Of a DNA stretch of 64,000 nucleotides, positions 11,188-23,109 are shown one piece after another (position 1 is the first letter of the stretch; each line of letters begins with the position of its first letter). The notes beneath the pieces are model-generated. The model worked only from the letters and a program-made list of their open reading frames with translations. It had not been told where the DNA came from and made no database searches. This stretch comes from Camellia lanceoleosa (Eukaryota; Streptophyta; Magnoliopsida; Ericales; Theaceae). Both the position numbers and the translations under genes were made by a program. The DNA is taken from NCBI GenBank assembly GCA_025200525.1, contig CM045762.1, positions 124,191,752-124,255,751 on the forward strand. Reading direction: 5' to 3'.

Positions 11188-11554
11188 TTTACATCTTCGT
11201 ATAAGAAAATTTGAGAGACCTGTGGAACCCACTACAGGTCTTGTTTCGAAAATCTGAACGGTTTATTTTTGTAAGGCATCCGCTGTGTATCATTTATATA
11301 TATATAAAAATATATTTTGATCCAATAAACTTAACTCCATTATCTTATCGCGTTTATCTCTAAGAAAATGGATGGTAAATATGTTTATGAAAAATACAAC
11401 TAAATAAAAATATTACAATTATTGAATCAAGCTAATTTTTTTTGGACAAATATATACATTGAGTGTCCTATAAAATAAAAGGTTTAAATTATTAAAATAT
11501 GACTTATTGTAAATCTTACAAATCCTTTAAATTTTCTCAGGTGAAGATGTAAAC
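11188..11554. mobile_element. Inverted-repeat element (MITE), GTTTACATCTTC termini
   Basis: Ends GTTTACATCTTCGTATAAG and CTCAGGTGAAGATGTAAAC form an imperfect TIR of about 26 bases. Length is about 367 bp and there is no coding capacity. TSD not resolved. Confidence 0.55.
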
Positions 11555-12013
11555 CTGAAAAAGTTAATCCTAAAAATAAAAATTAAAGTCGTTAGAAAGA
11601 GCTGCATCTTTTGCCCCTTATTTTTTATTTTTATTTTATTTTATTTTATTTTAGTTATTTATTTTTTATTGTCAAAAGAAGATTTGCGTACATAACGAAT
11701 CCCTTTGAAATTTCATATATATATATATATATATTAAAGGTTAGGGCTAATTTGACATGTTATAAAAAAGATAAGAAGTCAAAAATTATTAAAAAAGACA
11801 AAAAGTTATCACTATTCATAAAAAAAAAAATTTAAAAAAAAAATTTACACCAAAAAAAAAAAATACAAGCTAACTTTTTATGATATGACAATGGTACAAT
11901 CTGGAGTGATGTTTGCTCAAAAAAAAAAAAAAAGTCTTAAATGATGGTACAAATTACACATGTGGTGCACAAAACATGATGGTGCTATTCGGCTAGTGGG
12001 GGCCCATTATGGA
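11555..12013. other. AT-rich low-complexity stretch
   Basis: TTTTA repeats (about 11620-11650), a TA tract (about 11715-11735) and A runs. No gene or clear element. Confidence 0.6.
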
Positions 12014-12268
12014 CCGTTTTAATAATCTGAACCGTTCAATATATAGAAATTATCGAGTACTATATGTTTGTAAAATCCAACTTGATCGGATATTGATAAC
12101 TATATGACCAAATTAGTTTTATATAAAAAAATAAACATTTAACAAATTAACAATTGACAAAAAACTAATCCGATCAAATAGCTATCGATATCTAATCAAC
12201 GTGATTTTTTATGAGCATATAGTACTCGACGAATTTTACATATTAAACGGTTCCGATTATCAAACGGG
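12014..12268. mobile_element. Palindromic MITE with CCGTTT termini
   Basis: About 255 bp. The left arm CCGTTTTAATAATCTGAACC and right arm GGTTCCGATTATCAAACGG pair, and pairing continues through ATCGAGTACTATATG / CATATAGTACTCGACGA. A foldback structure with no coding potential. Confidence 0.7.
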
Positions 12269-12550
12269 GAGTGACATTGTCTTGTGTTGTGCTCGAACTA
12301 GAGGCACCGTCCAGCTTTGAAGTATGCAGCATATAGTACTGGCTTCATAATACAAGGATGTCAGTACACATTTATATATTTAGGAGTAATATGGTAATTT
12401 TATTATTTTATACAATATTTTAATCCACTTTTTTTGATAAAAAATTTAAAAAATTATTTTAAATAATCATCTTTTTTTTATTTTACCTTTTTATTTAAAA
12501 AATAAAAAAGTACTCTTATTTCCTTCATCCCTTACCCCTTAGTAATGTAT
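12269..12550. other. Short non-coding spacer
   Basis: AT-rich, no gene, no recognisable element ends. Confidence 0.5.
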
Positions 12551-12747
12551 TAAATTCATAGTCTCCACAATTTTGATTCCTATGGGGGCGAGCCTGGTCA
12601 ACTGGTTTTGATAGTTGAGCACCACTTGGCAATTGTTGATATAATACACGTGCTCGTATTAACTGCCGTTAGATTGGTAAATTCCTCGAGATTCTTCATG
12701 CAAAGAGGGCAATATGTCATTGCGATGATTTAAGCCTATTTTGAGAA
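12551..12747 (+). repeat. 197-bp direct repeat, left copy
   Basis: It runs from TAAATTCATAGTCTCC to CCTATTTTGAGAA and matches 13638-13834 with only two substitutions seen by eye (GATATA/GACATA and GGGCAAT/GGGGAAT). It ends exactly where the element at 12748 begins. Confidence 0.95.
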
Positions 12748-13637
12748 TAGGGGTGAGCAGTGGATATATTGATTCGTCAAAATCGATCGAACCGAATTGA
12801 TCCGTCGCATTTTGGATGGATGTGTGATGACGAGCGGACGGTTGCGAATTGATTTTCTCCAATCTGCAAATTTGACGGACGGATGGTGGATTTGAGATTT
12901 CTTTAGCCGCAACCGAATCGCCAAACTGTCAAATCGCGAGCACCCCTAGTAATTTATAAGATTTTGTATTTTCAATTTGTTTAAATATTATGTTTTTGTT
13001 TTCAATTGAAAAAGAGTTTAAATATTCTGTTGAAAAAAAGTTTTCAACTTGAATATATTTTTTGAATTGAAAAAAATAAACATATTATTTATCTATATTT
13101 TTTGGTTTTTAAATCTAGCTCTAAAAATAATAAATAGAAAATATGATATATACTGGTTGGTTTTGGTTTCAAAAACATATGTAGATGTAACAATATAGAG
13201 AGATACAATCTCGACTACTGCTCTGTTCATGGTTTTGGTGATTTGAATTATTATTATATTTTAAGAATCACAGATTGTAATACTTTATGTAGATGAATCA
13301 TGTTGTAATTGTAATATGTGGATGAGGCATGCAGTGATCGTGATATTTTAAAATTTCAAACTTTCTTTCTTTAGATAAGGCATACAGTGATTGTAATACT
13401 TTTTTAAGTCATTTTTTTTTTTTTTAGGAAGTGCACAAGTTGAATTATGCTAAAATTTTATAAAATTTTAAACCGCCAAATCGATTCGCATCCATCCGCC
13501 AAACTGCCAATCCGCTTAATCCACATCGATCGGATTGGCGGACGGATGCAGATTGATTTTTTTCAATCCGCCAATCTAACAGACGAATGACGAATTGAAA
13601 GTTCCGTGACCACAACCGACTTGCGCCCACCCCTAAG
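12748..13637 (+). mobile_element. 890-bp hAT-like non-autonomous element with TAGGGGTG ends
   Basis: It starts TAGGGGTGAGCAG and ends CCCACCCCTA. Both ends carry blocks rich in AATCCGCCAATC/GGATGG-type sequence (12770-12945 and 13465-13635) around an AT-rich middle. A second copy lies in inverted orientation at 35543-36858. Instead of a normal 8-bp TSD it is bounded by the two 197-bp direct repeats. No coding capacity. Confidence 0.75.
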
Positions 13638-13834
13638 TAAATTCATAGTCTCCACAATTTTGATTCCTATGGGGGCGAGCCTGGTCAACTGGTTTTGATA
13701 GTTGAGCACCACTTGGCAATTGTTGACATAATACACGTGCTCGTATTAACTGCCGTTAGATTGGTAAATTCCTCGAGATTCTTCATGCAAAGAGGGGAAT
13801 ATGTCATTGCGATGATTTAAGCCTATTTTGAGAA
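13638..13834 (+). repeat. 197-bp direct repeat, right copy
   Basis: Second copy of 12551-12747, beginning two bases after the element's CACCCCTA end. It is followed by unrelated sequence (GATAAAAATAAC). Confidence 0.95.
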
Positions 13835-14414
13835 GATAAAAATAACAAAAATAATTTAGACCATTAAAAAAAGACCTTTAATCCATCTCTAATTTATTTT
13901 TTTTTTATCTTTTACTTCACTATTTTGTTTTTTGTTTTTTTTTTTTTTTAATGGTTGGCCAGCTCATTAGAGCTGCACTGTTGCAGCTCTAATTAGAGCT
14001 TTGGAGCATGACCCTAAAAATAAATTTTTTTTTGTTTATTATGTAAAAAATATATAAAAATAAATAAAAATGTGATGGGATCAAAATAAGTTTAAAAAAT
14101 TAATAAATTAGCTTATAAGTTTGTTTGTAAAATAGGCCTTAATCTAACACCCAATAAGTTAGCTTGAGGGGGTCATTAGAATTTCAGAGAAAAAAAAAAT
14201 TATGAATTTTCTAAGATAATATTAAAGATTTCATCGAAAACTTATGGCACCTTGCCAAAATATATATATATATATAACTAGCATAATCTACAGTTGTATT
14301 AAAAAAAGCATGGGCCTCGGGCAAAATGTTGTAGCCAAGCTACAAAATTTTAAATATTTAATTATGTTAATTTTTGATGAAATTATATATTTTATGATTG
14401 ATATTATAAAATTA
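13835..14414. other. AT-rich intergenic sequence
   Basis: Contains T runs and a TA microsatellite at about 14261-14276. The phrase around 13965-14005 (CTCATTAGAGCTGCACTGTTGCAGCTCTAATTAGAGCT) is a small hairpin. No gene. Confidence 0.5.
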
Positions 14415-15298
14415 GATAAATTACACTGACATCCATTGAGATTTCTGTTTACTACAGATCGCTTCTCATGTTTGAAAAATTATACTTACCCCTCCGTCTA
14501 ATTAAAATGGCATATTTATTCCTTAACCTTTATACATGTAAAATAATAAAATAATATTGATATTTTATTCATGTTATTTCAAGAGAAATAATAATCATCT
14601 TTTTTTATTTAACTAACATAAAAAGTTGATTTTTTTTATTACTATTTTTTTAAATATTTTAAATAGCTTTTTTTTTTTTTTTTTTTAGATACACCTAGTC
14701 TAGATATACTTAAGAAGTGTAATATTTTGTGAATTTTTTTTTAAATTCACCAAATACAAAAATACAAAAATTCAGTAAAACTATAATAAATGTGAATGAC
14801 GGTGTTTGGTAATACTGTAATAAATGTGGGTAAATAGTCAAGAAAGAAAAATGATGATGGAAATAAAAATGAAAAATTATATTTATATATAAAAATTTAT
14901 ACAAAAAATATCATAAAAATGTTGTGATAATAATATTGTTGTAAATATATATCATATTTGTAAGTATTTTATTTTAAAGTGAAAGATCACTATTAAACTA
15001 TATCATTATATTTGAAAATTTTATATAAAATTTATATTTATATATCATCACTCAATAAGAATTTATTTAGGTAAAATTTAATGACAGAAAGCTGTACAAT
15101 GTCGTCATGATGATAGAAAAAAGAAACAGTAAGAAAAGGATAAAATAGTCATTAAAATTTTTTTAAGGCATTACATCAGCAACTCAGGAGGACTATTTAT
15201 AATGAAATTATAAATTTCAAAAAGAAAAATATAATTTTTTAAAGTTAAAAAAAAATTATATTAAATAGAAATCTGAAGAAGTATCTGTATAATATACC
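14415..15298. mobile_element. Possible Mutator-like TIR element, degenerate
   Basis: GATAAATTACACTGACATCC...GAGATTTCTGTTTA at the left and AAATAGAAATC...GTATAATATACCC at the right pair imperfectly, giving an element of about 880 bp of the same GGGTAAATTACA type as 10513-10907. The interior is very AT-rich. Boundaries are tentative. Confidence 0.4.
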
Positions 15299-15310
15299 CC
15301 GACAATGTTA

Positions 15311-15408
15311 CGTAGTTCAAATTTTGTCACTCAAAAGTGACTCAAATGGCCAAAACGACGTCGTTTTGATCATTTGAGTCACTTTTAAGCCACAAAATTT
15401 GAACTACG
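15311..15408. mobile_element. 98-bp palindromic MITE with AAAACGACGTCGTTTT centre
   Basis: Near-perfect foldback from CGTAGTTCAAATTTTG to CAAAATTTGAACTACG with AAAACGACGTCGTTTT at the centre. This sequence type is common in plant miniature elements. Confidence 0.85.
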
Positions 15409-15650
15409 AGACATTTTTTAATATATTTTATAAAATTTTGTTATAAAATTATATATTATTTTTATGTGAGAGTGCGTATGATTCCACACCATAAAATTTC
15501 GCAGAAGTATCAGTTTCCGAGTTTGGCGGCCTATTCTTTGGTTTGGGTCCAGAAAAGAAAGTACTACCACCGCCCATGTTTGCGTACAACAATGGAGAAA
15601 ACTGTGGACGAAAATTTCTCATCTCTCTATTTTCAATTTTTAATACAACA

Positions 15651-15792
15651 ATGTTAGAGGGTCACAATTTTTGTGGTCACAATGGCTTAAAACTGTCAAA
15701 ACGATGTCGTTTTGGGTGCAAAACATGTCAAAACGATATCGTTTTGACGATTTTGAGCCATTATAACCACAAAAATTGTGACCCTCAAACAT
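15651..15792. mobile_element. 142-bp palindromic MITE with AAAACGATRTCGTTTT motifs
   Basis: Arms ATGTTAGAGGGTCACAA and TTGTGACCCTCAAACAT pair through about 60 bases. Two copies of TCAAAACGATRTCGTTTTG lie inside. It is related in design to the palindrome at 15311-15408. Confidence 0.82.
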
Positions 15793-16451
15793 TTTCCTTT
15801 TCAATAACATTGACTGCTCGTGTATAGGGATGAAATCAAGACTGAGGGTAGATTTGGCATAAATTAAATAATATAAAAAGTTAAAAAGTTATTATTTTAT
15901 TTAAGTTATATCATCTTTTTTAAATTATATCACTTCTCTAACATATCACATCAAATTCAATCCAAACACAACTCATATAAACTAATAAGTCAAAAAATAT
16001 ATTTTTTTAGGACATTTCAAATCAACCCTGAGTAAGGTTAGACAACTCAAAAATTTGAATAAATTTTTTTATCAAATGTTTGTTTTATAAAAGTTTTAGT
16101 AAATTTTTTAAAATCTATAATATTTTTGATCAAGATTTCATCATCGTAAGAGTCACATGATAAATAATATTTTTTTTCACTATATAGACAAATATATATG
16201 TATGTATAATACCATATATAAATTATATTTATACACATAAAAAATTCAAATATCATATAAACAATTTCTAATAGGATGCATCAATTTTTTAGTAGAAAAT
16301 ATAAAAAGAATGTAAGACGAGAAAAAAATAAGATATATATCTTTTATGTTAACGGATCATTTTATTTATAAAATAATATATATATTTAAAAGTGTCATGA
16401 CAAGCATAATTTTTTTATAAAAATAAGGGGGCATGGCCCATAGTTTTCTCA
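15793..16451. other. AT-rich intergenic sequence
   Basis: No gene or bounded element recognised. Confidence 0.5.
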
Positions 16452-16992
16452 GAGCATCTCCAACGGTGCCTCAAATTTTTCATCAAATTTGAGTCAAAAA
16501 TGACCCATTTCACCAAATTTTTTAACAGATGCTCCAACGGTTCACCTTTCACCAAATGTGTCCCGGGACAACCGGGTGGTCGACCGGCCGGTTGACCGGT
16601 TAGGCCAAAAAAAAATATATATTTTTTTTTTTGAATTTTTTGAAATTTTTTTTTGAACTTTTTGAACTTTTTCCGGGACGACCGGGTGGTCGACCGGTTA
16701 GGCAAATTTTTTTTTTTTTTTTTTTTTACGGTTTGAACTTGAACTGTTTGAACCTTTCACTGGTTGACCGGTTGGTCAACCGGCCGGGCAACCGGTTGGT
16801 CAACCGGCTCCTCCTTTCCAACGGTCAGGAACAGTGTTTTGATGAATTCATTTCTTCATCGCCCATCTGAAGAAAATTTTGGTGAAATCTCATTTTGGTG
16901 TCAAGTTTGATGAACCGTTAGAGCCCAGAATAGTACCATTTTCATCAAAATTCAAATTTGATACCAGATTTGCTATACCGTTGGAGATGGTC
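16452..16992. mobile_element. PIF/Harbinger-type MITE with CCGGTTGACCGG-rich interior
   Basis: 541 bp with TIRs GAGCATCTCCAACGG / CCGTTGGAGATGGTC and 3-bp flanks TCA (16449-16451, 16993-16995). Inside are several copies of GGTCGACCGG(CCG)GTTGACCGG and GGTTGGTCAACCGG, giving strong local palindromes. Confidence 0.88.
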
Positions 16993-17287
16993 TCATGATT
17001 TCAACTCTGCTCATATACTACATGTACAGTCGAGCGATTATTTGGGATTTTTTTTTTTAAATAACATATTACTAATAAGTTACAAAAATAATTTCAAACA
17101 CAGGAAAAAATTTATAAAATTAATTTTAAATGTTGTAAAATCTGGGGCAATTATCCTAAGTCTATTTCTTAATCTTTTGAGTTATTAGGCGCAAACTCTA
17201 TCTTTAGATTAAAAAGATATATAATTTTTCCAAAATGATAACTATTTGTTGATATCAACCTATTTATCTATCTCTTGAAATCACATT

Positions 17288-17673
17288 GGCCTTGTTCGGG
17301 AACCCAAGTTTGACGCTAAAACAGCATCAAACACTAAAAAAGTCAAATAGCCTCAAATAGTATTCTACATAAATGATTTATATTTAAAAAAAAAAAAAAA
17401 AAGGCTCATTAGGCAGCCTACACTATCACGTTGACAGTGTAGGCATAGGCTGTCCCATTGTTGGTAAATGACAATTTTGTCCCATCAAACCAATTTTGAA
17501 AAAAATGAGATTAGGGACAAATTTGTTATTTCAGCCTCAAATATCATTTCAAATACATTTTTCAATATAATAATCAATCAAAAAATTCAACCAAACTTCC
17601 CAAACATAAAAACTAAAATAGCTTAGTAAAATAGCCAAAAAGTCAAAAAAGTAGCCATTTCCCAAACAAGGCC
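17288..17673. mobile_element. MITE with GGCCTTGTT(C/T)GGGAA termini
   Basis: 386 bp. The left end GGCCTTGTTCGGGAAC pairs with the right end TTTCCCAAACAAGGCC. Flanks share ATT (17285-17287, 17674-17676). A longer phrase ATCTCTTGAAATCAC occurs on both sides as well. It is related in terminus to 34548-34776. Confidence 0.78.
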
Positions 17674-19104
17674 ATTATCTCTTGAAATCACTCAATTTAT
17701 CTGTGTTAAAATTCACCAAGCCTATTTTGTTGTTAAAATTCATTAAACTACCAATTTGTTTAAATGTGACACATGTCACTCATTCAACATCTTATCTACT
17801 AAATATTACACATTTTTCTACCTTACCACCACCACTTGTTGCCCCCAGTCGCAGGCGACTTTCCAGTGATGGCAAAATTTTTTTGCTCTTTTTCCAGGGA
17901 TTTTTCGACATATTCTTATCATCAAATAAGATTTTACTTTGGATCTAATACTGTATGCCCTCTTTAAAGTAGACTTTTCATCAATTTTCTCTAAAATTTA
18001 TCATTAATATGTAAATAATTTTTTTAAAGTTACACCAAAATGAAATTCTCCTATTTTTTAATAAGTCATATTTATTTTCAAATTTTTTTATTTTAATGAT
18101 TTTTTAAAAAATTATGTTTATTTATTTATTTTTTTTTAGTTTTTGTTGAATCATCTTGAATAAACGAATTTAAAAAGTACTTTTTTTAATAAAAAATTCC
18201 AAAAATAATTTAACAATCAAAACAAGCCAAAAAGTTTTAATATTTTGGATTTATTTTTAGGAAAAATTAGTCTAAGGTTTCTCTTCCATTTTTAGTAGTG
18301 AAAGAGATCCACAATATTTGTTTACACCCATATATCACAGAGAAATTTGACTCTCTCAAATCAAACCTCATTTCTCTCTCTGTCTGTCTTCCCTATTTCG
18401 TCTCTCTCTCTCTCTCTAAATCCAAACCTCACTTGATCGAAGCCCAAATCTCTCTTTCAAAAACGAATCGGAATCCAAACCCAAATTCGAATTAAAATCC
18501 AAATTCATAGTCGAAATTGCATTCAAGTTCATCAATATTGCGTAATTCTCTCTTTGAATCTGTAAATTTATTAACCCAAATCCGACGACGCAATCTGATT
18601 ATAGTGCCTTAGATTGTTCAGCTCCGGTTGGTTTCACCGTAGAAGAAGCAACTTTCCGGCAAGTAATCGACGAATTCAACCCCACTACTACCACCACCAT
18701 CACCCTGTTTTTGCTTTAACTTCGGCCTCCGATTCCTTCTCGTATACTTCAACACAACGAGGACGAAATTTCTGGCGATGAGATTTCAGTGCCAGATGGG
18801 CAAAGACCTTGCATATTGTATTACAATTTCTAGTGATGAGATTTGAGTAACAAGTTATGAGCTCGTGGACCATCTCTGAGTTGTTTAAGGGCTTGAATAG
18901 CTAAACAAAGCTCAACACTACGAGTAGAAGGCTGGCAAGTAGGCTCTGTAAGTTGATTGGGTAATCTTTGTCTTTGTTCTATGATAATAGTCTTCAATTA
19001 TAAGAGTGTAGACGGAGTCAAAGTTTTAGTGGTGAATTTTGGGGATAACATTAATGTTCCAGACCTAGTTGTAGTTAGAATCAAGGAAGGTAGGTATCTA
19101 GTTT
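17674..19104. other. Non-coding region with CT-rich tract
   Basis: A CT-rich stretch (about 18360-18420) is followed by sequence resembling a gene leader (GAATCCAAACCCAAATTCG; CCGACGACG; ACTACCACCACCATCACC). No reading frame with recognisable similarity was found. It may be the 5' side of an unidentified element or dead gene. Confidence 0.4.
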
Positions 19105-20065
19105 GTTAAAGTTTCTCTGGTTGTTCAAATTTTTCTGGTAGGTGTCTGGTTTGTTCAAATTCCTCTAGTTGTTCAAATTCCTCTGGTAGGTCTCTCGTTG
19201 TTTAAATTTCTTTGGTATTGGATTTTCTCTACATTAGTGATTTTTTTAACAAAATCAAAATTTCTCTGGAGAGAAACAGAGAATTTCTCTGGAATTTCTA
19301 CTTTTCAACTCCAAATTGATTGTTCTTGTTGCATTTATGATTTTGACTTTGAATTTTCTATACATTAGCGATTTTTTTAACAAAATTCAAATTTCTCTCT
19401 GGAGCCAATATGTGAACCATGGTACACATTTTGCCTGAGGTTTATGATTTTCAACCATAAAAGATTGTAAAGGGGAATTTCTCTAGTTTGGAGAGGGTGA
19501 TTTTCTTTGGTTTGAGTGATTTTCTCTAGGTTGAAAGGAGATCTTCTTTGGATTTAAGTGAATTTCTCTAGGTTGGAGGGGGATTTTCTCTGAGTTTGAG
19601 TGAATTTCTCTGGGGTGGAGGGGAGATTTTCTCTAGTTTTGAAGAATTTCTCTAAATTGGTGTGAATTTCTCTATAAAGTCCAGAGAAATTCTTGTGAGA
19701 TTCTCTCTGTAAAGTCAAATTTTCTCTGTAAATTTCTCTAGTTTGTATCTGTGATTATTTGTTGCGTTGATTGGATTGATTTCTTGATTGGCTATCAATT
19801 GTGTTTGAACCCTCCCAAATGTTGGTTTTTTCTTGTTAGATTCGTTTAGGTTAGTGTTTATTGGATAATGGGTTTCTGGTTATTAGAGTTTCTTATTAAT
19901 TGAGTAATAATGTTACTGGATTTGGTTTCTTCAATTAGTCATAATAGCATCAATTTCTCTAGTTTAAAATTTCTTTAGGCAATGAATTTCTCTGGAAAAT
20001 TCCCAGAATTTCTCTGGAAAAGGTAAAAAATTTCTCTAGCTCTGGATCGAATTTTCTCTAGATCT
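19105..20065 (+). repeat. Interspersed TTTCTCT(G/A)G motif field
   Basis: About 30 occurrences of (A/T)TTTCTCT(G/A)G or close variants in under 1 kb, separated by unrelated 8-25 base spacers rather than a fixed period. Many are followed by GGTTGGAG or TTTGAGTGA phrases. The distribution looks degenerate-tandem. It ends abruptly near ATTTTCTCTAGATC. No coding function evident. Confidence 0.75.
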
Positions 20066-20719
20066 ATGTTGAGGGACCTTAGACATTATAAAAATATTGT
20101 ATGTCCTTTATATTATAAAATCTTAATACCAGGGACCCTAAAAAAAATCCCCCTTATTTTTATCTTTTTAAAAGTTTTTTTTTTGGTCATTTTTTTTTTC
20201 AAATTTTTCGATTCCTCTTGTCCAAAAAAAATATATATATATATTAAGTCTTTTGAAAGAAAAATTCATTAAAAATGAAAATAATAAAAAGCCACTAAAA
20301 AAATAAATCTCAAATACCACTCGAATTGATTTTTTATATAGATTTCTTTAGTTTATATGATTCATTATAAAATTAGGTTGATTTGATAATTATAATATTT
20401 TTATTTTATTTGCATTTATAAAAAAGAACAAGATATATGTTTTTAAAAGTAGACATCACTTTTTTCTTAGACAAACATGTTAAAATGAAAATGTTGCGAT
20501 TGTCGAATCGATTTAATTTTTTCTATGAATAATATACACAGAGCGTCTTATAAAATGAACCCACGGGATTCATGTGGGTTTTATGACTTTTTAAATTCTC
20601 TCAAATTTAAAATTTGAACTTAAAAAAATTTAATCAATTAAAAATATATAAATTAATATAATTGTGTTGGGTTTTATTATTGTAAAATAAAGTGTTCATT
20701 TTTTTTATTTTTATTTTTT
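20066..20719. other. AT-rich non-coding stretch
   Basis: Long T and A runs and a TA tract near 20231-20243. No gene. Confidence 0.5.
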
Positions 20720-21105
20720 TTTTTCACATAGGGTTCCGATCCTCCCCAACTGGATCATTTTTTTCTCCACCTTTGGGGGAGTTGACGTCCAAATGAAAAG
20801 TCTTCCCCAAGAACACGAAACTAAGCAATGGCATGTGCCTAAAATGTTGTAATTTTTAGCTAAAAACGTATTTTAAAATAGATAGTTTTTCTTTAAGATT
20901 CAAACTGCATTTATTTCAACAAAAATATTTTATTCAATTAATATAATAATTTTAAAATGTTGGTTACATGAATTTATTATGTAGTTAAATGGCTACATTC
21001 ACAATTCATTATGCATTTACTTTTTACATAACAATTGGGTGGATTTATATTGTAATTACTTTATATTTTATGGATAAAATTGTTGCTTATCTATAGTATT
21101 ATAAG
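20720..21105 (+). repeat. Dispersed repeat, copy 1 (matches 33955-34260)
   Basis: Direct-orientation match from CATAGGGTTCC through TCTATAGTATTATA, including TATTTCAACAAAAATATTTT and TGGCTACATTCACAATTC. Copy 1 carries about 85 extra bases after GGGTTCC. Identity by eye is high outside that indel. Confidence 0.8.
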
Positions 21106-21172
21106 AAAAATTAGTAGAGGACCGTGTGATTTATGGAAATTTATTTTTAAAATAGAAAATTAATTTAGGTAA

Positions 21173-22115
21173 ATTATTTATAAGTCTTATTTGGAAGACT
21201 TATACAAAATATGATCCTATGAAAAAACTTATAATCCAATAGGTTTCGTGGTTTTCTTATGGACACATCTACCCCCAATCTTAATTAATTAATAACTTGA
21301 TCAATGATAATACCATATATGGAAATTCAATGTTACCATATATTGTGATCATATCTACATGGTTAAAAATTTGAAATTCAAAACAACCTAATTAAATGGC
21401 AATGCCATATATGAGAAATCCAATGTTACCATAGATTGTAATATATATATATATATATGGTTAGAAATTTGAAATTCAAAATAACCTAATTAATGGCAAT
21501 ACTATATAAATAAAATTCAATATTATCATAGATTGTGATTATATCTATGTAGTTGAATATATGAGAAATCCAATGTTACCATAGATTGTAATCAAATCTA
21601 TATGGTTAGAAATTTGAAATTCAAAATAACCTAATTAATGGCAATACTATATGTGGGAAATCCAATGTTATCATATATTGTGATCATATCTATATGGTTG
21701 AAAATTTGAAATTCAAAACGTAAATGTAATATGTAATATCTCAAACCTAATGTGACATTCCCAAATCCAACGTAACATTCCCATATGCTTCTGAAATTCA
21801 AAATAACTTAATTAATGGAAATATCATATATGAAATATCCAATGTTACCATAGATTGTGATTATATTTACATGGTTAGAAATTTGAAATTCAAAACGTAA
21901 ATGTAACATGTAACATTCCAAATTCAATGTGACATTTCCAAATCCAACGTGACATTAAAAACAAATTACGGGTATAATAGTACACCAATATCATTCATTT
22001 ATAACTCATAGGATCTTATAGAATACATTCCTATTTAAATAGGACTTCAAAATCTAAAAGAAGATTCATAAAACTTCACATTAAATAAGTCTTCCTAACA
22101 AGACTTATAAATAAT
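21173..22115. mobile_element. 0.94-kb TIR unit 1 of a tandem pair
   Basis: It begins ATTATTTATAAGTCTTATTT and ends GACTTATAAATAAT, an inverted repeat of about 33 bases. The inside contains five to six diverged copies of a 90-110-base phrase (AAATTCAATGTTACCAT ... GGTTAGAAATTTGAAATTC ... CCTAATTAATGGCAATA). No coding potential. A second unit follows directly at 22116. Confidence 0.7.
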
Positions 22116-23109
22116 TTTTTATAAGTCCTATTTGGAAGACTTATACAAAATATGGTCCTATGAAAAAACTTATAACCCAATAGGTCTTGTGGTTTTCTTA
22201 TGGACACATCTACCCCAAATCTTAATTAATTAATAACTTGATTAATGATAATACCATATACGGGAAATTCAATGTTACCATATATTGCGGTCATATCTAC
22301 ATGGTTAAAAATTTGAAATTCAAAACAACCTAATTAATGGGAGTGCCATATATGGGAAATCCAATGTTACCATAGATTGTAATAATATTTATATGGTTAG
22401 AAATTTGAAATTCAAAATAACCTAATTAATGGCAATACTATATATGGACTAATTAAATGGCAATACTATATATGGAAATTCAATATTACCATAGATTGTG
22501 ATTATATCCATATAGTTGAATATATGAGAAATCCAATATTATCATAGATTGTAATAAAATCTATATGGTTAGAAATTTGAAATTAAAAATAACCTAATTA
22601 ATGACAATATTATATATGAGAAATCCAATCAGTGTGTTTGGTTTGAGTTTTCTGGATTAAGTTTTTTGAAAATTGACTTTTTTGGTTTTCGTGTTTTTTT
22701 TTTTTTTTTTTTTAGTGAATATTTTTAAAATTTTAAACATTTTTTTTTACTTTTTTAGATGCACCTTACTTAAATGTATCTAAAAAGTAAAAAATTTGTG
22801 AAAAAATATTTTAAAAAATTAATAAATACATAAAAATACAAAAAATGTATTGAATTCTTGTATCTTTTTTGTATTTTTGGTATTTAGTGAATTTTTAAAA
22901 GATTTTTTTTTTACAAGTTTTTTACTTTTTAAGTGTATTTATGTTAGGTGTGTCTAAAAAGTAAAAAAAATTGCTTAAAATATTGAAAAAAATTCAGTAA
23001 AGATAAAAAAACATGAAAAATAAGAAAGTAGAATTTTTTGAAAAATGTTTTTTGAAAAGTGAAAACAAGCAAGGTGAATGTTATTATAGATTGTGATCAT
23101 ATCTATATG
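22116..23109. mobile_element. 0.94-kb TIR unit 2, interrupted and truncated
   Basis: Starts TTTTTATAAGTCCTATTTGG and repeats unit 1 closely (same order through ACACATCTACCCC, AATTAATTAATAACTTG and the internal phrases). It is broken at 22629 by a MITE and cut off at 23110 by an LTR. Its right TIR is not found. Confidence 0.7.
22630..23072. mobile_element. MITE-like insertion, GTGTGTTTGG type
   Basis: It interrupts the phrase AAATCCAAT|GTTATTATAG of the repeat unit, with AAT on both sides as a probable TSD. It contains several T-rich segments and paired AAATGTATC/ACTTTTTAG blocks. A similar piece in reverse orientation sits at about 35817-36238, also as an insertion in another element. Confidence 0.65.
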
